Shown: positions 16,951 to 26,061 of the stretch, piece after piece | How the letters are laid out: every line of letters starts with the position of its first letter | Position numbering within the stretch: position 1 is the stretch's first letter | Assembly: GCA_910579395.1 (NCBI GenBank) | Contig: CAJTUC010000015.1 | Location: forward strand, 20,799-84,798 | Origin: an uncultured Lachnospiraceae bacterium | GTDB lineage: Bacteria; Bacillota; Clostridia; Lachnospirales; Lachnospiraceae | Length of the DNA: 64,000 bases | Reading direction: 5' to 3' | Made by a program: the position numbers and the translations under genes | The notes under the pieces: model-generated | What the model saw: the letters and a program-made list of their open reading frames with translations, nothing else | Told to the model about the DNA's origin: nothing | The model's database searches: none

Positions 16951-18342
16951 CTATCCAAATATTGAATACGCCTTCATCCACCGCCAGACCTTTTTCAGAA
17001 TCTGCTGCTGCAAATCCTGATATTCTCCTTCCGTCATTTCAAAAAGCCGAATACTCTCTCCTGCAGGCGGCTCAATCGCTTCCCGCAGCGGCGCCAACAC
17101 CGCCTCTCCGGTCAGCTTATAGGTGCCGATTCGGTCAACCGAAACGGTCAATTTGTGAAGATCTGCTGTAACACTTGTGTCATTTTCATCATAAAGCAGT
17201 TCTGCATGCAGCTGCATCTCGATTTTATCCTCTGTACCGTCTTTGCTGCCAAATACCGCCAGAAGCCGTTCATCCAACCCCAATGACGTTAAAGGAACCT
17301 CCGACTCCACACTGACAACAATGTCATCAATACTTCTGTCCTCTCCCAGAAAGCAAATATTCCCTCTTGTCTCAATTTCTATTTTGTGCTCTTTTGTTCC
17401 TGCGGATACAGCAATCGGTTCTTCCAATGAAACCCGAACGATTCGGTCATTTTTCTCTTCTACTGCGATGATCACTACGATATCCTGCATGATCTCGGCC
17501 ATAATTTCTGCTTCTTCCGCCACTGCTGCCCCCGGCGCGGTCCCTGTTTCCGCCGTAATCTCTTCCAACGCCGCAGCCTTTATTTCCGCCATCCTGTCGT
17601 TTATCCAGTCTTTCAATATCGTCAGACGGTATTGACTACATCGGTACTTCATGTTTTCCCGTTCGGGAACATTGATATCGATCAGCTCCTCCAGCTTTTC
17701 CATGTGAATTCCGTCCTGCCAGTTCTCCAGATACGACATCCAGGACAAAAGCCTATGGGCAGGAAACAAATCGATGGAAATTGCACCGTCTTCCAAAGCG
17801 CCGAACTTCTCCGCAAGCAGGGAAGCATTGTATTGTATGTCAATCCGTTCCGTATCGAATACGAGATTCTGCGCAAAAAAGCCGGGCAGCCCCACGGACA
17901 GCGACCTGTCCTCTCCATACAGATTCAATTCCGCCAGCTTGTTATTCATCACGCTGATCTCGGTATCGGCTTTCATTCTCCGCGCATCCGCATCCCGCAG
18001 CAGTACCGTATCGACGCCGAGAGTAAACGGAAGCTCATCGCCGCTCAGATTGCATACGGTCGTCAGCTTAATCTGATTCAGACTATCCTCCGGTCCATTT
18101 CCGGAAGCCTCTTCCCATAATGCCTGCCGTTCCCGCATTTCCGCAGACAGATTCCCAAGCGCTTTCAGAAGCGCCCTTTCTTCCGTAAAATACAGCTTCA
18201 CAAAAACGATTACAGCGGCCGCGAACACAACAATACAGCCGGCAAGAATGCCCGCTGCTATTTTCCATTTCGGGTTCCAACGTTTCTTTTCTTCTATTTC
18301 CGGAATCTGAATTTCTCCCAGATGTTCCATCGAATCGACCAT
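16951..18342 (-). CDS. Membrane-anchored extracytoplasmic protein, unknown family
   Basis: About 460 residues: a short cytoplasmic head, one strong helix ('IAAGILAGCIVVFAAAVIVFVKLYF', about residues 35-60) and a long outer domain rich in beta-strands. 'TEISVMNNKLAELNLYGEDRSLS' and later blocks suggest repeated anti-parallel strands. It precedes the two ABC-2 permeases and may be an accessory surface component of that exporter. GAGAAAGGA touches the ATG at 18342, so the ATG at 18330, 12 bases from the site, may be the real start. No named family. Confidence 0.65.
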   Translation of the reverse strand: MVDSMEHLGEIQIPEIEEKKRWNPKWKIAAGILAGCIVVFAAAVIVFVKLYFTEERALLKALGNLSAEMRERQALWEEASGNGPEDSLNQIKLTTVCNLSGDELPFTLGVDTVLLRDADARRMKADTEISVMNNKLAELNLYGEDRSLSVGLPGFFAQNLVFDTERIDIQYNASLLAEKFGALEDGAISIDLFPAHRLLSWMSYLENWQDGIHMEKLEELIDINVPERENMKYRCSQYRLTILKDWINDRMAEIKAAALEEITAETGTAPGAAVAEEAEIMAEIMQDIVVIIAVEEKNDRIVRVSLEEPIAVSAGTKEHKIEIETRGNICFLGEDRSIDDIVVSVESEVPLTSLGLDERLLAVFGSKDGTEDKIEMQLHAELLYDENDTSVTADLHKLTVSVDRIGTYKLTGEAVLAPLREAIEPPAGESIRLFEMTEGEYQDLQQQILKKVWRWMKAYSIFG

Positions 18343-18393
18343 TCCTTTCTCAAAATACATTGATTCAGGCTGCCGCACTTTCCTATATAAATA

Positions 18394-18437
18394 AAGGGCG
18401 GAAAACGCTTAATGGAATTATAGCGTTTTCTGCCCTC
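18394..18437 (-). terminator. Rho-independent terminator after blaR1-like gene
   Basis: Stem AGGGCgGAAAACGCT with complement AGCGTTTTCtGCCCT around a 12-base loop. Both flanks are T-rich on their own strand (CTTTTT on plus, TTTATTTATA on minus). It lies 13 bases after the BlaR1-like stop codon, so it can end that transcript. Confidence 0.75.
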
Positions 18438-18449
18438 TTTTTCAATGGT

Positions 18450-20384
18450 TTAAAATGTCGCCGCAAAAGTATCCGCGATCGCCAAAATCCTTCTCCCCCA
18501 TCCTTCTTCCGCATCAACCGGATAAGAATAGTATATGCCCCATAGTTCGGTTTCATATTCTTTCAGTTCGACTCCATAAATCAGTTTTCCGTCCTGCCGC
18601 CATATCCTGCCGTTCACCAGCGCATAACCGCTTCCCAGCAGTTCTTCTTCAGTCTGCGCACGCGTTCTGCCATCCAAATGTACGACCCGGAATGAAACCT
18701 GTTCATTCACCAGTGCGGCCCATGTATCGCCATCCGTCTGCTGCCATTCATCATCGGGCAGATAAAAGGAATAACCTTCTCCCACCATGAGTGTGGCAGG
18801 TACCTGCTCTTCCAGACCTTCCACCATAAACGTAAGAACCGTCGTATTTTCCGCTGTCTCCCCTTCCTCACGCCGCCAGTAAACATCTTCTCCGTACCAG
18901 TCCATCAGGATATATTCGTCTCCATTCTGATTTACATAATTTAGAGTAAGTATTTCCTGTCCCTCACTGTGCTCTTCATACGGCTGCACCGCCACGGTAA
19001 TGACGCCGTTATTCTCCTCGCACTGTCCTGTTCCGCCGACACCGATACCGATATAATAACTGAATTCCCCGGCTGCTGAAATTTCCATCCTGTCTCCGTA
19101 AGAAATACCGGAGCCCCACAGCGTCTGGTCCGTCATGGTAAAATCAATAATCCAGCTGCCTGCCATCTGTACGAACGGAGCATCTGCCGCTTCGGATTCG
19201 TCTCCGCCTGTTTCCGAAGGATTCGTCTCCGTCTGACTCTCTGCCGCCTCGGATTGATTTCCTTCTGTCTCCGCCAGATTTCCATCCACCGCAGACTGAT
19301 TTCCTTCTGTCTCCGGCCGGCCGATCCCCTCTCCCGCATTTTCCCTTGCAATGGAACATCCGATCAGGGTTCCTAAACTGATTGTTACAAGAATAGCACA
19401 GATCAACAAGGCTGCTCCGTTTTTCTTTCCTTTCTTAGACAGGATATATTTAAAACGTTTTTTCATAATTTTCTTCCCGCCGTAAAACTGCGTCGATAGA
19501 ACAGTTCTTTTCGCACATTGCCTGTGCAGGGTAGATAACAGCGTTTCCGTATACGCCTTTCGCCCGGCATAGCTGATTCCCCGTATAACGCTTTCGTCAC
19601 AGTAAAGCTCCATATCGACGACAGCTTCTTTCTGCATAAGCCAGACGAGCGGATTGAACCAGTGGACTGCGCACGCCGCAACAAAAAGCAATTTGAAATA
19701 TATATCCTTATGCTGCAGGTGAATCAGCTCATGCTTTAGGATAAAGAACAATTCTTCATCGCTGTATGCTTCCTCCGGCAAAACCAAAATCGGCTGGGAA
19801 CCCCCGATGATCATAGGACTCGCCGCCTCCGGAGATTCTATAATCTGTACCGTACACCTGATATGTAATTCGCGTTTCAGTTTCAGCATCCGGCGCAGAA
19901 GATAAGTATCTTTCACAACGGTACCTTTTTTTATGAGCCGATTTTTATAATGCAGATAAATGAACAAATGTGCCAATAAACAGACCAGACTTCCGGTCAT
20001 CCACAATATTGCCGCAATATCGAGCGCCGTAATCCTGATATAACGCTTTTCGGACTGTACCGCAATCGGCGTTGTCATTTGTTCCGGTATTTCAACGATA
20101 ACCCTTCTGGTCAATGTCATGCCGCCAGCCGCTTCCGCCGCATGTCCTTTTTCGGATTCCGGTGTTTCCTGCACCACTCTCTGCCGCAATGCAGAAACCA
20201 CGGTCTGTACATCCGTTCCGCTAAAAGGAATGATAAGCCGCAGCGCAAGAAAGAGCCATATCCAATATTTCCATTTTGCCGCATACCGCTTATTCAAAAA
20301 AGGAGCGGCCACAAGCAATACGAGCACGATCAGGCTGACCGATATCGAAATTTCAAGAACGGAAAGAAACAGATGTGTCATCAT
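18450..20384 (-). CDS. BlaR1/MecR1-type M56 membrane metallopeptidase sensor
   Basis: A 644-residue sensor-protease. The N-terminal half has four membrane helices and the zinc-protease motif 'HELIHLQHKD' (about residues 225-234), followed by 'FNPLVWLMQKEAVVDMELYCD'. BlaR1 proteins cleave their BlaI partner after ligand binding. Instead of a penicillin-binding domain, the part outside the last helix has a low-complexity linker (repeated 'EGNQS' / 'ETEGN' units, residues ~350-395) and a beta-rich domain of ~240 residues. The ligand is therefore probably not a beta-lactam. Its ATG overlaps the blaI stop (ATGA), and GGGAGG is 7 bases upstream. Confidence 0.85.
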   Translation of the reverse strand: MMTHLFLSVLEISISVSLIVLVLLVAAPFLNKRYAAKWKYWIWLFLALRLIIPFSGTDVQTVVSALRQRVVQETPESEKGHAAEAAGGMTLTRRVIVEIPEQMTTPIAVQSEKRYIRITALDIAAILWMTGSLVCLLAHLFIYLHYKNRLIKKGTVVKDTYLLRRMLKLKRELHIRCTVQIIESPEAASPMIIGGSQPILVLPEEAYSDEELFFILKHELIHLQHKDIYFKLLFVAACAVHWFNPLVWLMQKEAVVDMELYCDESVIRGISYAGRKAYTETLLSTLHRQCAKRTVLSTQFYGGKKIMKKRFKYILSKKGKKNGAALLICAILVTISLGTLIGCSIARENAGEGIGRPETEGNQSAVDGNLAETEGNQSEAAESQTETNPSETGGDESEAADAPFVQMAGSWIIDFTMTDQTLWGSGISYGDRMEISAAGEFSYYIGIGVGGTGQCEENNGVITVAVQPYEEHSEGQEILTLNYVNQNGDEYILMDWYGEDVYWRREEGETAENTTVLTFMVEGLEEQVPATLMVGEGYSFYLPDDEWQQTDGDTWAALVNEQVSFRVVHLDGRTRAQTEEELLGSGYALVNGRIWRQDGKLIYGVELKEYETELWGIYYSYPVDAEEGWGRRILAIADTFAATF

Positions 20385-20785
20385 CGGTCATCCTCCCCGG
20401 AATGTTCTGCTTCCAATTCATCCAGAAAATTCCTGAGTTCTTCCACGTCGGAACTTTTGATTGCTTTATTGTTATACAGCGTGGCCACCATATTTTGAAG
20501 CGAATTATTATATAACTTTTCCAGAAAACGTCTGCTCGCCCCGGTCTTGTATTCATTTTCCGAAATGACCGAAGTGTACAGGTTGCTTCCCGAAGAACGG
20601 TCACAGCTGACAAACCCCTTGTCTGCCAATCTGGCCAAAGAAGTCATCAGCGTGGAAAGCTGCCATTTTCTCCTGCCCTGCAATTCCTTTAAAATATAAT
20701 TGGACGTGACAGGCCCTTTACTGTTCCAGATGACCTGCATAATTTCCAGCTCGGCCTCTCCCAGCTTCTTCAAAATATTGCACAT
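20381..20785 (-). CDS. BlaI/MecI-family repressor
   Basis: A winged-helix repressor of about 134 residues: 'LGEAELEIMQVIWNSKGPVTS', 'STLMTSLARLADKGFVSC' and a C-terminal dimerisation/cleavage region 'SRRFLEKLYNNSLQNMVATLYNN'. The start at 20785 (MCNILKKLGEAE) has AAGGGGGT 7 bases upstream; the frame open to 20965 runs across its operators and is not used. It is translationally coupled to the M56 protease, its expected inactivator. It probably represses its own operon through the palindromes at 20863-20945. Confidence 0.88.
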   Translation of the reverse strand: MCNILKKLGEAELEIMQVIWNSKGPVTSNYILKELQGRRKWQLSTLMTSLARLADKGFVSCDRSSGSNLYTSVISENEYKTGASRRFLEKLYNNSLQNMVATLYNNKAIKSSDVEELRNFLDELEAEHSGEDDR

Positions 20786-20862
20786 ACAGGATACCCCCTT
20801 GTGATACATTTCAAAAACACATATATTACATGACCGCATATATGATACGATCATATATTCGT

Positions 20863-20945
20863 TATACGATTGTATATACGACCGCGGAAATATTATACAG
20901 TCACATAATTTTATACAATTGTATAATAGATTATACATATGTATA
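20863..20945 (-). promoter_or_regulatory. BlaI-type operator array and promoter
   Basis: Three palindromes of the BlaI consensus TACAnnTGTA stand upstream of blaI: TATACGATTGTATA (20863-20876), TATACAATTGTATA (20912-20925) and TATACATATGTATA (20932-20945). The last two are spaced 20 bases, two helical turns. On the minus strand a TATAAT (20892-20897) lies about 15 bases beyond TTGTAT, so the middle operator covers the likely -35 region. This fits autorepression of the blaI-blaR1 pair. Confidence 0.8.
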
Positions 20946-21001
20946 ACGTATGTGTCAAGAGGCATCCTCTATTCCTTTCTCTTTCCATCTCCTTCCTGCT
21001 C

Positions 21002-22345
21002 TTACCGCGTCACATCCCGCAGCCACACCTTTTTACGATACCGCCACAAACAGAACGGGACTTTAATGAACTCATCGCTGAGCAATATCGCATAGATTAC
21101 CGGAACCGGAAAATGAAAGACAAAGGCTGCTAAGGCACTGAACAAAATGGAGCCGAACCACATCGTCGTCATATCCAAAATCATGCCGAACCGGGTATCT
21201 CCGCCGGAACGGAAAATACCAACGACCCATGTGGAATTGACAGACTGCCCGATGACATAGGCCGTCATCATACCCAGAAAAAGATGCAGATAACGGGCCG
21301 TTTCCCCTTCAAATCCCATTCCCCATAAAATCGCCGGCCGCAAAAGCAGGATGACCGCTGCGCCGCCGATGCCGCAGAGCAGACCGAGCATCGTAAATTT
21401 CCTGCCATACTCTTCTGCAATGTCTTTTCTGCCCTCGCCGATTGCCTTTCCGATCATGATCGCAGTCGCCGCCGCAATACCGAAGCCAACGACCATAGAA
21501 AGCTGCCTCGTCACCTGCACGACCGAATTCGCCGCGACTACGCCGCTTCCCAGCCGTCCCACGATTGCCGTGTTAGCCGAATAACCCACGCCCCACAGCA
21601 CTTCATTCAGGATGACCGGCGATGCAAAATAAAGAAAATCCTTCCACAACACCGTATCCGTATGAATCACATACTCCCATTTTACTTTTACTTCCGGTTT
21701 AAATCGATTTACATAAAACAAAAGGATAAACAATTCTACCAGTCTGGCAATCAACGTTCCGATTGCCGCTCCCTGAATACCCATCGCAGGAAACCCCAGC
21801 AATCCAAAAATCAACACGGCGTTTACCAGAATATTGATAAACAGGGAACTCCCGTAGATAACCGTGGAAATCGTCACCCGTTCTATACTTTTTAACATAT
21901 TCAGATATCCCATCGTAAAAGCCGAAAGCGGATAAGTAAACGCCACAATTCTGATATACAGAACGGCCTGCTCGATAATTTCCCCATCATTCGTGAACAA
22001 CTGCATCAGTTTTTCCGGAATAAGCAGCGCCGTCACCATAAAAAGAAGCCCCATCGACGTTGTGAGCAGCACCACGATTCCCATGATCTTTTCAATCGCT
22101 TCCAGATTCTTTTTGCCCCAATACTGCGCGATCAGCACGGAAGCGCCGGAAGTCGAGCCAAACAAAAACAGACTCAGGATCCAGAAAATCTGGCCGCCCA
22201 TGGAACAGCCGGACAACACCTTTTCCCCGACCCGTCCAAGCATAATAACGTCTGTCGCAGAAACGCCCACATTGATCAGATTCTGCAATGCCATCGGCAG
22301 GACCAGTATCAATACCCGTTTGTAAAAATGATCTTTCATTGCCAT
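21002..22345 (-). CDS. MATE-family efflux transporter
   Basis: A 447-residue protein with about 12 membrane helices and MATE hallmarks: 'MALQNLINVGVSATDVIMLGRVGEKVL' in helix 1, 'AQYWGKKNLEAIEKIMG' after helix 2, and the second-half repeat 'NTAIVGRLGSGVVAANSVVQ'. It probably exports drugs or metabolites using a sodium or proton gradient. AAAAGGG lies about 8 bases before ATG. It is separated from blaI by ~220 bases with BlaI operators and is its own unit. Confidence 0.92.
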   Translation of the reverse strand: MAMKDHFYKRVLILVLPMALQNLINVGVSATDVIMLGRVGEKVLSGCSMGGQIFWILSLFLFGSTSGASVLIAQYWGKKNLEAIEKIMGIVVLLTTSMGLLFMVTALLIPEKLMQLFTNDGEIIEQAVLYIRIVAFTYPLSAFTMGYLNMLKSIERVTISTVIYGSSLFINILVNAVLIFGLLGFPAMGIQGAAIGTLIARLVELFILLFYVNRFKPEVKVKWEYVIHTDTVLWKDFLYFASPVILNEVLWGVGYSANTAIVGRLGSGVVAANSVVQVTRQLSMVVGFGIAAATAIMIGKAIGEGRKDIAEEYGRKFTMLGLLCGIGGAAVILLLRPAILWGMGFEGETARYLHLFLGMMTAYVIGQSVNSTWVVGIFRSGGDTRFGMILDMTTMWFGSILFSALAAFVFHFPVPVIYAILLSDEFIKVPFCLWRYRKKVWLRDVTR

Positions 22346-22553
22346 AACCGTACCCTTTTCTGTGATTGATTCAAATACCTTTTCGGAAAAGGCATCCTGA
22401 AATTTGTCAGATTATTCTATCATGAACAGCGCGGTAATGCAATGAATGATCAAATCCTTGAATATCAGAGAAAATACAAAATAAATATGCAGAACCAAAT
22501 CATTTCTATGGTGAACTTACAGGCTGTCGAAAAGATATGATCATGGAAAGTCG

Positions 22554-23219
22554 TCATGACTGCCCGGTATTTTCCCGCTCCTTAATGAGTGCATCCAATC
22601 TATCTTTTACTGCCTGTCTGGCAATCTCATCCATTTCATCTACAGTTTTTGTTCCGCCGGAAGCAGCTAAAGCATAGGGATCGTTCAATGCCACATTGGA
22701 ATCCGTCAGCATTGCCCAAAGCTGGGAATGCGTCCACTGCCGCTCTTTCGCAGGAATATTGGGATCATAGTAATCTGACCATGGCGACAGATATTTTCCG
22801 GAAATAAAGGCAAGGCTGTTAATTGGGGCAGAAACGGCCTCTTTATAAGCATCCGCATAGTAACTCTTAACAGTCTCTTCCATCTCTTTCAACTGCCCCA
22901 GGTATGACTCAAAATAAGTCTTACGGGCAATGGAACCATCCGGATCGACTTTCCGGTATGGGTCAACCTCCAGTTTAGGCTGATTTTCACTTTGCCATTG
23001 CCTGAGCATATTCATAAACTCTTCTTTTGTCATGGCACTGAGCTGTTCCACTGTTCTGTCCATCATTGCTTCCAGACTATCGCGACCTTCCTGGGATATT
23101 GTAACCTGATCCCTGTTGGAAGACTGCGCCGCCGCTGTGTTCTTATCCTCTGCAGAAGCAAAGTGAACAGCCCGCATCGAAGAAATCCGGCGATTGCCAG
23201 AATCTGGTATAACATTCAT
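22554..23219 (-). CDS. Leaderless protein of unknown function, cluster gene 3
   Basis: A 221-residue hydrophilic protein without signal peptide or membrane helix. The N-terminus is Ser/Asn/Gln-rich, then 'RDQVTISQEGRDSLEAMM', a phrase common at the start of Firmicute proteins of unknown export route. The C-terminal half has 'ISGKYLSPWSDYYDP' and 'DEMDEIARQAVKDRLDALI'. GGAGAG is 7 bases upstream of ATG. It follows the two related genes upstream but is separated from them by a 208-base palindromic element. Function unknown. Confidence 0.65.
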   Translation of the reverse strand: MNVIPDSGNRRISSMRAVHFASAEDKNTAAAQSSNRDQVTISQEGRDSLEAMMDRTVEQLSAMTKEEFMNMLRQWQSENQPKLEVDPYRKVDPDGSIARKTYFESYLGQLKEMEETVKSYYADAYKEAVSAPINSLAFISGKYLSPWSDYYDPNIPAKERQWTHSQLWAMLTDSNVALNDPYALAASGGTKTVDEMDEIARQAVKDRLDALIKERENTGQS

Positions 23220-23251
23220 AAAAAATCTCTCCTTTATATCTTATTTTTCCT

Positions 23252-23459
23252 AGACAATTGCGAAACGATGTTTTCAAAACTTCCCGTTGTACAAAACAGA
23301 CAATCACCGCAGGGCACGCTTTCGCTGCGCTGTCACTCGCAACGGTGCATAAGACACCAAAATACGGCGTCTAAACACCGGCGGTGACATAGCACCCTGC
23401 TTGCGATTTGTCTATTTTGCACAACTAATTTACTGAAAAAATCCGTTTCGCAATTGTCT
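23252..23459. repeat. Palindromic element with GGCACGC core, copy D
   Basis: The ends AGACAATTGCGAAACG and CGTTTCGCAATTGTCT are exact complements. Inside them GTTGTACAAAACAGACAA pairs imperfectly with TTTGTCTATTTTGCACAAC, and a core GGCACGCTTTCGCTGCGC ... AACGGTGC matches elements A, B and C. The 80-base element at 55766-55845 shares the ends but lacks the core. It sits exactly between the stop codon of one cluster gene (23461) and the start of the next (23219), so it interrupts what is otherwise a compact operon. Confidence 0.8.
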
Positions 23460-23460
23460 A

Positions 23461-24123
23461 TTATTTTTCCGAAATTCCTAACCGGTTCAACATTTCATAC
23501 ATCCGGTCACTGCCAAACACATAATTCTGCAAAACAAGCGGCCTTCCCGACTGCCTGCTCTCCTGATACAACTTTCTGTAAACATCCTTTGCCTGATAAA
23601 AACTGTCTTCTAATTCTTCAATCTCTTCTATTGGCATTTCGGAAATATGCCCTTGAAAAAACTGTCCCTGCGCTGCGATTCTGGCACAAGACTTCTGCCA
23701 CGCTACTTCCTGCTCATATTGCATATCCAGCCATTCAATTTCTTCTTCCTTTGTAAGCAGAGTCCCATCCGCTTTATAATACTGCTTCTGCTCATTTTCA
23801 TAGCGCTGTTCAATTTCAGAATACAGCTTTGCATAACTCAGCCCGCAGGCATTCACGACATCAGAATAATCATACCGTCCTTTTCCTTCCCTGACTTCTT
23901 TTAATATTCCAGCCCTCGTATCGCTAAGCGATGCAGCCAATTGCATAACCGTATGATTTACCCTGTTCCTCAGGTTTTCCCGTTTTTTCGATAATTCTGA
24001 AATTTCTAATGTTTCTTTATGAAATACCTTCCTGATTTGACTTTCCTGCGATTTCACATACTCTCTATTCAATTGAAGACCATCCTGCAGATAAATCGGA
24101 TAATCTGAAATACTAACTGACAT
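23461..24123 (-). CDS. Leaderless coiled-coil protein, cluster gene 2
   Basis: A 220-residue hydrophilic, helical, strongly charged protein: 'YVKSQESQIRKVFHKETLEISELSKKRENLRNRV'-like heptad regions, 'YSDVVNACGLSYAKLYSEIEQRY' and 'EEIEELEDSFYQAKDVYRKLY'. There is no signal peptide or membrane helix. GGAGGAG precedes the ATG at 24123 by 6 bases, which decides the start over 24138. It lies 24 bases after the PPC-domain gene, in the same transcript. No family is recognised with confidence. Confidence 0.65.
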   Translation of the reverse strand: MSVSISDYPIYLQDGLQLNREYVKSQESQIRKVFHKETLEISELSKKRENLRNRVNHTVMQLAASLSDTRAGILKEVREGKGRYDYSDVVNACGLSYAKLYSEIEQRYENEQKQYYKADGTLLTKEEEIEWLDMQYEQEVAWQKSCARIAAQGQFFQGHISEMPIEEIEELEDSFYQAKDVYRKLYQESRQSGRPLVLQNYVFGSDRMYEMLNRLGISEK

Positions 24124-24147
24124 ACGTTTCTCCTCCATTTCCGCCGC

Positions 24148-25692
24148 TTACAAAACCTTCTTAAAATGATACTGATACATATCCGAATACATATTGCCGG
24201 AGGATTTTGGTGCCAACCGTCTGTCCAATTCCCCCATATCCATCGCAAATCCACTGTCCGCTACGGAGAATGCACCATCCCTGAACCGGAACTCCGAGGT
24301 GAAATCGGGAATTCCCAGGTCGCCGCTTATCCTAATCTTACCTATAATATCCGTCAGTGCTTCTCTTATTCGTTCTATCTTGGCATTGTCTTTTGTTTTG
24401 TTGATCAGATTAGCCGCTTTGTCCGGCAGCCCTCCAATCTTTCCGTCGTGCGTCAGATAAAGACTTTCCAATGATATATCTTCCCCCGTAACCCCTTTCA
24501 GGTAACGCCGGACTTCCTGCACATCCGCAGCATACTGGTATGTGCCTGTGGACAAATCGCCCACGCTGTCCGCAATCCCTATGTAATATCTGTACATCCG
24601 GTCACTGTACTTTTTTTCTACCAGCTTCTTCACCTGTTCCCGAACGACACCATCTTCTATTCCATCCACGGTCACATTCCCGCTGCTCCCAATCCGTACA
24701 CGCATCCCTTCCACGTCATTATGAGAAAGGCCCATATCTTCCAGTTCTCTCACGAACTCTTCTGAAAAGCTGTTTTGCAGTTCCGCTTTCTGCTGTGCCT
24801 TCTCCATATCTTTCAGATTGGCAAAAATCCTCACATATTCTAATTCCGCATCACTTAGATTCTTACCTTCCGCCATATCCTGAAGCAGTTCATCCACTGT
24901 ACGCCCGCCTTTGTACTTCTTTTCTTCCGGTAGGTTTTCAAACTGCTTCCAGTGGAGCTGTTCCACTTCTTCTCTGTAATTTTTTTCCGTCTCCCGCAGG
25001 ACTGCATTATATTTGTCAAGATATTCCCGCCAGTTTTCATCCTTCCGGCTGTACGCGCTATGCAGCGCTCCGAACGATTCTCTTATGGCATCGGTCTTTT
25101 CCTGCTCCTTATTTTCCGAAACATGGAAACTGATCTTGTAGTAGTCATTCGGAGAAACTTCCTCCCCATTTTCACTTTCTACTTTGATGCAGTATTTACT
25201 GGTCTGCGTATCCCAGTTAGGAACAGACAGCGTTTTCCGGCCTTCCCCGTCCCACTCCGCTTTTCCCACCTGATTGCCGTACTCGTCATACAGGGTTAGA
25301 CTGTAATCACATCCCGCCGGCATATCCAAACGGACTTCAACACCAAAGTAATTTTGAACGGTACGACTAAAAGGTATGGAAAAGTTATAGAAGTCCACAT
25401 CCTTTGCATCGCTGAGACTGCCCTTCAGACAGCTGGTCTCGTCCTTGATCAGAAATCCCAAGTCCAGAAATGCACTGCCCCTGTCCTTGTCCGATACCTC
25501 ATAAGCAGTATGCTGTCTGCGGTAAATGTTATTGCTGCCAAGTGTACAGGTATCCTCCTGTAACTCCATGTTTTTCCGCAGCTTCCCTTCAAAGAAAGCC
25601 TTTGTTTCCTTTATTGACATTAAAAATATCGGCTTACTCCTAAAAGCTGCTCCCCATGCAGCTCCCTGATCGTTTACATTGTTTATTTCCAT
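24148..25692 (-). CDS. Large protein with PPC-like beta-sandwich, cluster gene 1
   Basis: A 514-residue protein. Residues ~95-195 resemble a bacterial pre-peptidase C-terminal (PPC) domain: 'DVDFYNFSIP', 'VRLDMPAGCDYSLTLYDEYG', 'YCIKVESENGEEVSPNDYY'. PPC domains normally belong to secreted proteins, yet the start 'MEINNVNDQGAAWGAAF' is no signal peptide. A long charged helical middle (~200-330) and a C-terminal half with 'GNVTVDGIEDGVVREQVKKLVEKKY' follow. It is the first of three consecutive unknown genes; the function, and whether it leaves the cell, are unknown. Confidence 0.68.
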   Translation of the reverse strand: MEINNVNDQGAAWGAAFRSKPIFLMSIKETKAFFEGKLRKNMELQEDTCTLGSNNIYRRQHTAYEVSDKDRGSAFLDLGFLIKDETSCLKGSLSDAKDVDFYNFSIPFSRTVQNYFGVEVRLDMPAGCDYSLTLYDEYGNQVGKAEWDGEGRKTLSVPNWDTQTSKYCIKVESENGEEVSPNDYYKISFHVSENKEQEKTDAIRESFGALHSAYSRKDENWREYLDKYNAVLRETEKNYREEVEQLHWKQFENLPEEKKYKGGRTVDELLQDMAEGKNLSDAELEYVRIFANLKDMEKAQQKAELQNSFSEEFVRELEDMGLSHNDVEGMRVRIGSSGNVTVDGIEDGVVREQVKKLVEKKYSDRMYRYYIGIADSVGDLSTGTYQYAADVQEVRRYLKGVTGEDISLESLYLTHDGKIGGLPDKAANLINKTKDNAKIERIREALTDIIGKIRISGDLGIPDFTSEFRFRDGAFSVADSGFAMDMGELDRRLAPKSSGNMYSDMYQYHFKKVL

Positions 25693-25728
25693 TCCAAAAA
25701 ATTTCCTTTCTATTTCCCTTCTTAAAAC

Positions 25729-25923
25729 CTATCGACATATTCGCCGGCTTTTCAAACCAGGAATGCACCAAATGACCGTTTCTTGTATCAAATGACATCC
25801 TCTCCTTTTTTCTATTCCGCTATGTCCTATTCCCCAGGTTCTATTCCATGATTCTATTTCACGCACAGAGCCGCAGGTTTCCGGAACTGCCTGTTCATAA
25901 ACCAAAAACGTAGGACTTGCCAT
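25729..25923 (-). CDS. Possible 64-residue peptide upstream of the unknown cluster
   Basis: An open frame beginning 'MASPTFLVYEQAVPETCG' with GGTGGAG 9 bases before the ATG, ending 36 bases before the cluster gene at 25692. Composition is not striking (several Cys, Trp and Arg). It may be a small leader gene or a fragment of a decayed gene. Only the ribosome binding site and position support it. The rest of the 327-base gap to 26019 holds a 9-base inverted repeat and no other gene. Confidence 0.3.
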   Translation of the reverse strand: MASPTFLVYEQAVPETCGSVREIESWNRTWGIGHSGIEKRRGCHLIQETVIWCIPGLKSRRICR

Positions 25924-25968
25924 CGCTCAAATCTCCACCTATAATTGTAATGTGCCTGCATAACCCCA

Positions 25969-26000
25969 AGTGGATAAAGAAATACACGCCCTTATCCACT
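25969..26000 (+). promoter_or_regulatory. Inverted repeat upstream of the two-component genes
   Basis: AGTGGATAA (25969-25977) and its exact complement TTATCCACT (25992-26000) are separated by 14 bases, about 60 bases ahead of the response regulator start. It could be a binding site for a dimeric regulator or a leader hairpin. No matching promoter elements were convincing. Confidence 0.4.
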
Positions 26001-26061
26001 GAAGGTATATGACTTACACATGCGGAATTTTGATATTGTCATTTGGATAGGAGCGCTGAGC

